A stretch of 11,992 nucleotides of DNA, taken from contig JBOGEN010000146.1 of the NCBI GenBank assembly GCA_050743265.1, positions 1-11,992 of the forward strand, written 5' to 3'. This DNA is from JBOGEN01 sp050743265. Its GTDB lineage: Bacteria > Actinomycetota > Actinomycetes > JBOGEN01. Positions 6,902 to 11,992 of this stretch are shown piece after piece. Both the position numbers and the translations under genes were made by a program. The notes beneath the pieces are model-generated. The model ran no database searches. It saw nothing but the letters and a program-made list of their open reading frames with translations, and was not told where the DNA came from. Within the stretch, counting starts at the first letter, position 1, and every line of letters begins with the position of its first letter.

Positions 6902-6920
6902 ACCGAGGAGGTGGCCGCTC

Positions 6921-8135
6921 ATGACCGAGCGTGTCGTACTCGCCTACTCCGGAGGCCTCGACACCTCCGTCGCCATCAGCTGGCTCCAGGAGCAGACCGG
7001 GGCCGAGGTGATCGCTGTCGCGGCCGACGTGGGCCAGGGTGGCGAGGACATGGACGCCGTCCGGCAGCGGGCTCTCGACTGCGGTGCCGTCGAGTCGGTC
7101 GTGCTCGACCTGCGCGAGGAGTACGCGTCGGAGTACTGCCTGCCCGCACTGCGCGCGAACGCCCTCTACATGGACCGCTACCCGCTGCTCTCGGCGCTCT
7201 CGCGGCCCGTCATCGTCAAGCACCTCGTCGACGCGGCGCGCTACCACGGCGCGTCCACGGTCGCCCACGGCTGCACGGGCAAGGGCAACGACCAGGTCCG
7301 CTTCGAGGTGGGCATCGGCGCGCTCGCCCCCGAGCTGGCCGTGCTCGCCCCGGTCCGCGACTCGGGCATGACCCGGGACAAGGCCATCGCTCTGGCCGAG
7401 GAGCTCGGCCTGCCGATCGACGTGTCGTCGAAGTCCCCGTACTCCATCGACCAGAACGTCTGGGGCCGCGCGGTCGAGACCGGCTACCTCGAGGACATCT
7501 GGAACGCCCCCGGCGAGGACGTCTACGACTACACGTCCGACCCGGCGGTGCCCCGTGACCCGGATGACGTGGTGGTCACGTTCGCCGAGGGCGTCCCGGT
7601 CGCGCTGGACGGCGAGCCGGTGACGATGCTCCAGGCCGTCGAGCAGCTCAACCGACGAGCCGGCGCCCAGGGCGTCGGGCGGCTCGACCTCGTCGAGGAC
7701 CGCCTCGTCGGCATCAAGAGCCGCGAGATCTACGAGGCGCCCGGGGCGATCGCGCTCATCGCCGCTCACCAGGAGCTCGAGAACGTCACGCTGGAGCGCG
7801 ACCTGTCCCGGTTCAAGCGGCAGGTCGAGCAGCGCTGGGCCGAGCTCGTGTACGACGGGCTGTGGTTCTCCCCGCTCAAGCGCTCCCTGGACGCGTTCGT
7901 CGACTCCTCACAGCAGCACGTCACCGGCGACGTCCGCCTGCGGCTGGCCGGTGGGCGAGCCGTGGTCACCGGACGGCGCAGCGAGGCGTCCCTCTACGAC
8001 CACGCGATGGCCACGTACGACACGGGCGACAGCTTCGACCAGACGCTGGCCAAGGGGTTCGTCCAGCTGTGGGGCCTGCCGACGAGGCTGGCGGCGCAGC
8101 GTGAGGCGAGCCTGCGGGACGGCACGCGTGGCTGA
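6921..8135 (+). CDS. argG: Argininosuccinate synthase
   Basis: ArgG joins citrulline and aspartate using ATP (released as AMP and pyrophosphate) to give argininosuccinate. The product is 404 residues, the usual length. The N-type ATP pyrophosphatase loop AYSGGLDTS is at residues 8-16. HGCTGKGNDQVRFE (116-129) and YSIDQNVWGR (174-183) are invariant substrate-binding segments, and the C-terminal multimerisation region is complete. The ATG at 6921 has GAGGAGG (6905-6911) 9 bases upstream, so argG can be translated independently. This fits its being the first gene after the operon's only internal gap. No convincing promoter is visible in that gap, so it is probably read from the argC promoter. 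Its citrulline substrate requires ornithine carbamoyltransferase, which is not encoded here. The stop region overlaps the argH start by 8 bases. Confidence 0.98.
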   Translation: MTERVVLAYSGGLDTSVAISWLQEQTGAEVIAVAADVGQGGEDMDAVRQRALDCGAVESVVLDLREEYASEYCLPALRANALYMDRYPLLSALSRPVIVKHLVDAARYHGASTVAHGCTGKGNDQVRFEVGIGALAPELAVLAPVRDSGMTRDKAIALAEELGLPIDVSSKSPYSIDQNVWGRAVETGYLEDIWNAPGEDVYDYTSDPAVPRDPDDVVVTFAEGVPVALDGEPVTMLQAVEQLNRRAGAQGVGRLDLVEDRLVGIKSREIYEAPGAIALIAAHQELENVTLERDLSRFKRQVEQRWAELVYDGLWFSPLKRSLDAFVDSSQQHVTGDVRLRLAGGRAVVTGRRSEASLYDHAMATYDTGDSFDQTLAKGFVQLWGLPTRLAAQREASLRDGTRG

Positions 8136-9603
8136 CCGGGCACCGGCAGGACGCGGCGGCTCCGGCGAGGACCCTGCGGAGGTGGGCCCGCCGCTGCGCC
8201 TGTGGGGCGGACGGTTCGCCGGCGGATCCGCCGAGGCGCTGGCACGGCTGTCGGTCAGCGTCCAGTTCGACTGGCGGCTCGCGCCGTACGACCTTCGCGG
8301 CTCGCGTGCCCACGCTCGCGTGCTGCACCGTGCCGGGCTGCTCGCCGCCGCCGAGCGGGACAAGATCCTCGCCGCCCTGGAGGACCTCGAGGTGGCCTGC
8401 CGTACGGGCGCGTTCAAGCCCGTCGTCGAGGACGAGGACGTGCACACGGCACTCGAGCGTGGCCTGCTCGAGCGGCTGGGCTCGCTCGGCGGCAAGCTGC
8501 GCGCCGGCCGCTCCCGCAACGACCAGGTCGCCACGGACATGCGGCTCTACCTCCGCGACCACGTACGCCGGGTGGTCGCGCGGGTGGCCGAGCTGGAGAC
8601 GGCCCTCCTCGCCCAGGCCGAGACCAACCTCGGCGTGCCCGCCCCCGGGATGACCCACCTCCAGCACGCCCAGCCGGTGCTGTTCAGCCACCAGCTGCTG
8701 GCCCACGTGCACGCCCTCGCCCGCGACGTCGACCGCCTGCAGGACTGGGACCGCCGAGCGGCCGTCTCACCGCTGGGCGCGGGCGCCCTCGCCGGGTCCT
8801 CGTTACCGCTCGACCCGGAGGCGGTCGCGGCCGAGCTGGGCTTCGACCGGGCCGCACCCAACTCCATCGACGCCGTCGCCGACCGCGACTTCGTCGCCGA
8901 GTTCCTCTTCGCCGCCGCGCTGATCGGCGTCCACCTGTCCCGGATCGGCGAGGAGATCGTGCTCTGGACAACTCCGGAGTTCCGCTGGGTCGAGCTGGAC
9001 GACTCCTTCGCCACCGGGTCGTCGATCATGCCGCAGAAGAAGAACCCGGACGTGGCCGAGCTCGCCCGCGGCAAGACCGGGCGCCTCATCGGGCACCTCA
9101 CGGGCTTCCTCGCCACGCTCAAGGCGCTGCCGCTCGCGTACGACCGCGACCTGCAGGAGGACAAGGAGCCCACCTTCGACGCGGTGGACACGCTGCTGCT
9201 CGTCCTCCCCGCGATGGCGGGCATGATCGCCACCATGAAGGTCGACGCGGAGCGTCTCACCGCCGCGGCCCCCGAGGGGTTCGCCCTCGCCACGGACGTG
9301 GCCGAGTGGCTCGTACGCCGCGGGGTCCCGTTCCGCGACGCGCACGAGGCCGTCGGCCAGCTCGTCGCGTGGTGCACCACCCACGAGCGCCGTCTCGAGG
9401 ACGTCACCCCCGAGGACCTCGCCGAGATCTCGCCGCACCTCACCGCGGACCTGGGGTCCGTGTTGTCCGTCCAGGGCGCGCTCGACGCGCGGTCCGCTTC
9501 CGGCGGCACCGCTCCGGCGCGCGTTCGCGAGCAGCTGGACGCGCTCCGCCACGACGTGGACTCGCAGGCCGCGTGGGCGTCGGCCGGCACCCGGGGCCCG
9601 TGA
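8128..9603 (+). CDS. argH: Argininosuccinate lyase
   Basis: ArgH splits argininosuccinate into arginine and fumarate, the last step of the pathway. It belongs to the fumarase/aspartase superfamily and acts as a homotetramer. From GTG 8128 the product is 491 residues; the usual length is about 460-480. The N-terminal signature LWGGRFAGG is at 25-33, RSRNDQVATD at 128-137, THLQHAQP with the conserved His177 at 176-183, and the superfamily signature GSSIMPQKKNPD at 297-308, whose serine pair includes the catalytic residue. YDRDLQEDKE (338-347) is also typical. The start is uncertain. GTG 8128 overlaps argG by 8 bases, but GTG 8182, six codons before LWGGRF and preceded by GGCGAGGA, would remove an 18-residue Gly/Ala-rich tail and match the family better. 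The stop overlaps the next GTG as GTGA. Confidence 0.96.
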   Translation: MADRAPAGRGGSGEDPAEVGPPLRLWGGRFAGGSAEALARLSVSVQFDWRLAPYDLRGSRAHARVLHRAGLLAAAERDKILAALEDLEVACRTGAFKPVVEDEDVHTALERGLLERLGSLGGKLRAGRSRNDQVATDMRLYLRDHVRRVVARVAELETALLAQAETNLGVPAPGMTHLQHAQPVLFSHQLLAHVHALARDVDRLQDWDRRAAVSPLGAGALAGSSLPLDPEAVAAELGFDRAAPNSIDAVADRDFVAEFLFAAALIGVHLSRIGEEIVLWTTPEFRWVELDDSFATGSSIMPQKKNPDVAELARGKTGRLIGHLTGFLATLKALPLAYDRDLQEDKEPTFDAVDTLLLVLPAMAGMIATMKVDAERLTAAAPEGFALATDVAEWLVRRGVPFRDAHEAVGQLVAWCTTHERRLEDVTPEDLAEISPHLTADLGSVLSVQGALDARSASGGTAPARVREQLDALRHDVDSQAAWASAGTRGP

Positions 9604-10331
9604 CCGAGCCGCACGTCCTGCCGCACGTCCTGCCGCGGGCGTTCCTCGCCCGGCAGGTTCTCGAGGTCGCGCCCGACCTGCTCGGCTGCCTGGTCGAGCA
9701 CCGGACACGCGAGGGAGCCGTCGTGGTCCGTCTCACCGAGGTCGAGGCGTACGACGGCGCCAACGACCCGGGCTCGCACGCGTACCGGGGGCGCACCCGT
9801 CGCAACGGGGTGATGTTCGGCCCGCCAGGCCACGTCTACGTGTACTTCTCGTACGGCATGCACTGGTGCATGAACCTCGTGTGCGGTCCCGACGGTCAGG
9901 CCTCCGCCGTGCTGCTCCGCGCAGGGGAGGTCGTCGCCGGGGAGCCGCTGGCCCGTCGACGCCGTGCCGTCCGGCCCGGGCGAAGCGCGCGGACGGCACC
10001 CGCGCCCGAGTCCCTGCCCGCCCGGGACCTCGCCCGCGGACCCGCCCGGCTCACCCAGGCCCTGGGCGTCGAGCGCGGGCTGGACGGGACGGACGCGTGC
10101 GACCCCGAGAGCGCGGTGCGCATCCTGGCCGGGCAGGACCAGGCCGCCCGGCCCGGTGGTACGCCGAGTGCCCCCGTCGCCGTCGACGCGGTGCGCAGCG
10201 GGCCGCGTACCGGGGTGGCCGGGGACGGCGCCGCGTACCCCTGGCGCTTCCACCTCGACGGCGAGCCCACCGTGAGTCCGTACCGCCCTGCGGCGGCCCG
10301 CCGGCGACGCATGCGAGACTCCGGATCATGA
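9600..10331 (+). CDS. mpg: DNA-3-methyladenine glycosylase (AAG/MPG family)
   Basis: This base-excision repair enzyme of the human AAG (MPG) type removes alkylated purines such as 3-methyladenine and often hypoxanthine. The product is 243 residues. Aligning the signature by eye with human AAG, the catalytic Glu125 corresponds to Glu49 (TEVEAY), Tyr127 to Tyr51, His136 to His60, Tyr159 to Tyr82, the intercalating Tyr162 to Tyr85, and Asn169 to Asn92 (YVYFSYGMHWCMN). All key residues are present, so it should be active. RGPARLTQALG (146-156) is another family segment. An Arg/Pro/Ala-rich insert lies at about 119-143. GTG 9600 overlaps the argH stop (GTGA), and the gene ends in an ATGA overlap with tyrS. 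It is therefore embedded in the arg transcript although it has no role in arginine synthesis. A 12-bp duplication near the start gives a repeated PHVL. Confidence 0.95.
   Translation: MTEPHVLPHVLPRAFLARQVLEVAPDLLGCLVEHRTREGAVVVRLTEVEAYDGANDPGSHAYRGRTRRNGVMFGPPGHVYVYFSYGMHWCMNLVCGPDGQASAVLLRAGEVVAGEPLARRRRAVRPGRSARTAPAPESLPARDLARGPARLTQALGVERGLDGTDACDPESAVRILAGQDQAARPGGTPSAPVAVDAVRSGPRTGVAGDGAAYPWRFHLDGEPTVSPYRPAAARRRRMRDSGS
9611..9634 (+). repeat. 12-bp perfect tandem duplication inside mpg
   Basis: GCACGTCCTGCC occurs twice back to back (9611-9622 and 9623-9634). It stays in frame and encodes the HVLPHVLP segment at residues 5-12 of the glycosylase, ahead of the conserved fold. It is probably a harmless slippage product in a tolerant N-terminus. 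Confidence 0.8.
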
Positions 10332-11602
10332 GCCAGGACGTGCGCCCGGACGCCACGGCCGGCGGGCGAGCCTCCCCCGGGCCGCTCCCGGGCGACCTCG
10401 CCGACGCCCTGGACGTGCTGTCCTCCGGCGCCGCCCAAGTGCTGCCTGAGGGCGCGCTCGCGGAGAAGCTGCGCACGGCGAGGAGCGAGGGCCGTCCGCT
10501 GCGCGTCAAGCTCGGCATCGACCCGTCCGGGGCCCAGCTGACCCTCGGCCACGCCGTCGTCCTCCGCAAGCTGCGGCAGTTCCAGGACCTCGGGCACCTG
10601 GCCGTGCTGATCGTCGGGGACTTCACCGGGCAGGTGGGCGATCCGTCCGGCAAGACCAACACCCGCTCGGCGCTCTCGGCCGAGCAGACCGCGGAGAACT
10701 CCGCCAGCTACTTCGACCAGCTCATGCAGATCCTCGACTCGTCCAAGGTCGAGGTACGCCGCAACTCCGAGTGGCTCGGCACGATGACCATGACGGACGT
10801 GCTGCGCGAGGCGCGCCACCTCACCGTGGCCAAGCTGCTCGAGCGGGACGACTTCGCCCGTCGTTACCGCGACAACCTGCCGATCTCGCTCGTCGAGTTC
10901 ATGTACCCCCTGCTCCAGGGCCTCGACTCCGTCGCCGTCGCGGCCGACGTCGAGCTCGGCGGCACCGACCAGACGTACAACAACCTGGTCGGACGGGAGC
11001 TTCAGCGAGCCCACGGCCAGGAGCCGCAGGTGGTCCTGACGGTCCCGCTGCTCGAGGGGCTCGACGGCGTGGAGAAGATGGGCAAGTCCCTCGACAACTG
11101 GGTGGCGATCACCGAGCCGCCGGCCGAGCAGTTCGGCAAGCTCATGTCCGTCCCCGACTTCATCGTCGGTCGATACGCACGGCTCTGCACGGCTCTGCAC
11201 CCGCGAGAGGTCGACGCGCTCGAGGAGGAGGTGCAGGCCGGAGGAACCCGGGCCAACGCCGCCAAGCGCCGGATGGCCCGCGAGGTCGTCACTCTGTATC
11301 ACGGCGACGACGCGGCACGCGCCGCGGAGGAGGCGTTCGACGCCCGGTTCAAGCGCCGCGAGGTACCGACCGACGTCCCGGTGCACGCGCTGCCCGACGG
11401 CGACCTCGTGCACGTCCCGGTCGTCCTCGTCGACGCCGGGCTGGCGCCGTCACGGTCTGCGGCGCGCCGGTTCATCGACGACGGCGCGGTACGTCTCGAC
11501 GGCGAGCGCCTGCCTGCCGGGGCGTACGACCTGCCGCACGCCGACCTCACCGGGCGCGTCCTGCAGCGGGGTCGTCGGCATGCCGTGCGGCTCACCGACT
11601 AG
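10328..11602 (+). CDS. tyrS: Tyrosine--tRNA ligase, TyrZ-like (type 2) form
   Basis: A class I aminoacyl-tRNA synthetase that charges tRNA-Tyr with tyrosine. It has 424 residues. The N-terminal Rossmann core carries GIDPSG (63-68), the HIGH-equivalent TLGH (72-75), GDFTGQVGDPSGK (97-109), and EFMYPLLQGLDSVAVAADVELGGTDQ spanning 190-215, followed by the KMSKS-type loop KMGKS (250-254). A C-terminal S4-like RNA-binding domain covers about 363-424 (LVDAGLAPSRSAARRFIDDGAVRLDG). Segments such as RKLRQFQDLGH, NSEWL and LLEGLDGVEKMGKSL match the TyrZ-like group rather than the E. coli-type enzyme (GFDPTA...GGATGLIGDP). That assignment is from remembered family patterns. The start ATG 10328 overlaps the glycosylase stop (ATGA). 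A hairpin ends the unit 19 bases after the stop, followed by the rRNA operon promoters. Whether another TyrS exists in this genome cannot be seen. Confidence 0.96.
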   Translation: MSQDVRPDATAGGRASPGPLPGDLADALDVLSSGAAQVLPEGALAEKLRTARSEGRPLRVKLGIDPSGAQLTLGHAVVLRKLRQFQDLGHLAVLIVGDFTGQVGDPSGKTNTRSALSAEQTAENSASYFDQLMQILDSSKVEVRRNSEWLGTMTMTDVLREARHLTVAKLLERDDFARRYRDNLPISLVEFMYPLLQGLDSVAVAADVELGGTDQTYNNLVGRELQRAHGQEPQVVLTVPLLEGLDGVEKMGKSLDNWVAITEPPAEQFGKLMSVPDFIVGRYARLCTALHPREVDALEEEVQAGGTRANAAKRRMAREVVTLYHGDDAARAAEEAFDARFKRREVPTDVPVHALPDGDLVHVPVVLVDAGLAPSRSAARRFIDDGAVRLDGERLPAGAYDLPHADLTGRVLQRGRRHAVRLTD

Positions 11603-11620
11603 CCGGTCCGCCGGGCGACC

Positions 11621-11649
11621 TGCGCGGTGAGCAGGCCGGTCACTGCGCG
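11621..11649 (+). terminator. Stem-loop downstream of tyrS, candidate terminator of the arg-mpg-tyrS unit
   Basis: GCGCGGTGA (11622-11630) pairs with TCACTGCGC (11640-11648) over nine base pairs with one G-U, extendable by a T-G wobble at 11621/11649, around the nine-base loop 11631-11639. It starts 19 bases after the tyrS stop and ends 12 bases before the rRNA promoter -35 box. There is no T-run. Position and strength suggest termination before the rRNA promoter, although a regulatory role cannot be excluded. Confidence 0.6.
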
Positions 11650-11661
11650 TACAGCGGCGAT

Positions 11662-11690
11662 TTGACGGGCCGCACCGTGCGCCCTAGTGT
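11662..11690 (+). promoter_or_regulatory. rRNA operon promoter P1
   Basis: TTGACG (11662-11667) is separated by exactly 17 bp from TAGTGT (11685-11690). This is a near-ideal primary-sigma promoter for a GC-rich actinobacterium. Transcription should begin near 11697. It points toward the 16S leader features downstream and has no coding sequence after it in the window, so it is assigned to the rRNA operon. Confidence 0.75.
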
Positions 11691-11826
11691 TCTCGACGCC
11701 TTAGAGGGAGCAACGGACGCCGCACGGCGGCCGGTCCCCGGGCCTCCATCGACGGTCGAGCCAGCGCCAACCGACAGCGGATGACGGCTGGCCATGGCTG
11801 TCTCCGGGGAGGGTGAGACCCCCGCA

Positions 11827-11854
11827 TTCACGCGGTGATCGATCCCTGTAAGAT
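11827..11854 (+). promoter_or_regulatory. Probable second rRNA operon promoter P2
   Basis: TTCACG (11827-11832) and TAAGAT (11849-11854) are 16 bp apart; each matches consensus at four of six positions. Transcription would start near 11861. Tandem rRNA promoters are usual in bacteria, and this one lies 164 bp after P1. The -35 box is the weaker part of the call. Confidence 0.55.
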
Positions 11855-11907
11855 GCGAGAGTTGCCCATCCCGAGATCTGGTTTGTTCTGGGTTTTGGTG
11901 TGTGGTG

Positions 11908-11931
11908 GTTCTTTGAGAACTCAACAGCGTG
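11908..11931 (+). promoter_or_regulatory. Conserved pre-16S leader element, boxA-like with small hairpin
   Basis: TTTGAGAACTCAACAGCGTG (11912-11931) is the well-known actinobacterial 16S leader sequence. GTTCT (11908-11912) and AGAAC (11916-11920) form a five-pair stem over a three-base loop, and TTCTTTGAGA resembles the boxA antitermination site. In relatives this segment takes part in antitermination and 16S maturation; the precise role here is inferred. Confidence 0.75.
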
Positions 11932-11992
11932 TCTATGGTTAGTGCCTTTTTTGGTTCCCGTGTCATGGGTGCTGTGGCCTGTTGTGGGTTGT

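Larger units (their letters stand above)
11691..11992 (+). other. Pre-16S rRNA leader region of an rrn operon (16S start beyond window)
   Basis: This gene-free stretch is transcribed leader. Base composition shifts from GC-rich to T/G-rich after about 11880. It holds a second promoter (11827-11854), an inverted repeat GTCTC/GAGAC (11800-11804 and 11815-11819), and the conserved actinobacterial pre-16S element near 11908-11931. The first bases of 16S (the GAGAGTTTGATC region) do not appear before the window ends, so the rRNA itself is outside. No plausible protein gene is present; open frames here lack ribosome-binding sites and family features. Confidence 0.8.

Noticed and set aside
6854..6920. 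Possible internal promoter before argG (CTGACA at 6886-6891)
   Set aside because: No TANNNT-type -10 box follows at the right distance; the sequence there is the C-rich run and the ribosome-binding site.
8202..9599. Upstream extension of the glycosylase frame through argH, and a similar extension of the argH frame through argG
   Set aside because: The extensions give Arg-rich nonsense. GTG starts at the gene junctions with 4- or 8-base overlaps explain the real proteins.
11619..11635. CCTGC/GCAGG five-pair hairpin after tyrS
   Set aside because: It competes with the much stronger nine-pair stem at 11621-11649 and is probably not the structure that forms.
11791..11798. GCCATGGC palindrome in the rRNA leader
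   Set aside because: At eight bases in GC-rich DNA it is expected by chance, and nothing around it suggests an operator.
11640..11966. Minus-strand 108-residue open frame over the rRNA leader
   Set aside because: It lies antisense to rRNA promoters and the conserved leader element, has no ribosome-binding site of note, and shows no family signature.
1..11992. Search by eye for CRISPR arrays, tRNA genes, insertion sequences, phage or defence genes
   Set aside because: No repeat-spacer pattern, tRNA-like structure, transposase motif or terminal inverted repeat was seen; the coding space is fully occupied by housekeeping genes.

Overview
This window is a very GC-rich, densely packed, entirely plus-strand stretch of an actinobacterial chromosome. 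The evidence is strong G/C preference at third codon positions, many GTG starts, start/stop overlaps between most genes, a TAGTGT-type -10 box, and a pre-16S leader of the TTTGAGAACTCAACAG type. Gene content and order suggest a member of the Micrococcales, perhaps near Cellulomonadaceae; that placement is inference from gene order and protein style, not from a search.

Layout. Positions 3-977 are the 3' end of pheT (phenylalanyl-tRNA synthetase beta chain). A short-chain dehydrogenase/reductase (970-1785) starts inside the pheT stop region. A long stem-loop sits on the dehydrogenase stop codon (1782-1821). It is followed by a 144-bp gap with a candidate ArgR operator/promoter (about 1852-1886) and an 11-bp tandem repeat that fills the likely 5' UTR. 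The arginine biosynthesis cluster then runs argC-argJ-argB-argD-argR-argG-argH (1930-9603). It continues through short overlaps into a DNA-3-methyladenine glycosylase gene (9600-10331) and tyrS (10328-11602). A second strong stem-loop (11621-11649) follows tyrS. The last 390 bases hold no gene; they contain two promoters and the leader of a ribosomal RNA operon whose 16S gene begins beyond the window.

How it works together. ArgJ forms N-acetylglutamate by recycling acetyl groups from N-acetylornithine. ArgB, ArgC and ArgD convert N-acetylglutamate to N-acetylornithine, ArgJ releases ornithine, and ArgG and ArgH convert citrulline to arginine. ArgR, encoded in the middle, is the arginine-responsive repressor expected to act at the argC promoter. 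The step from ornithine to citrulline (argF) has no gene here: argD and argR overlap by four bases at the place where argF lies in many relatives. From argC to tyrS there is only one internal gap (67 bp, before argG), so the DNA repair enzyme and the tyrosyl-tRNA synthetase are probably translated from arg operon transcripts at least in part.

I see no CRISPR array, tRNA gene, insertion sequence, phage gene or defence system. This is conserved housekeeping DNA. The points of interest are the missing argF, the inserted dehydrogenase, the type of TyrS, and several small non-coding structures.
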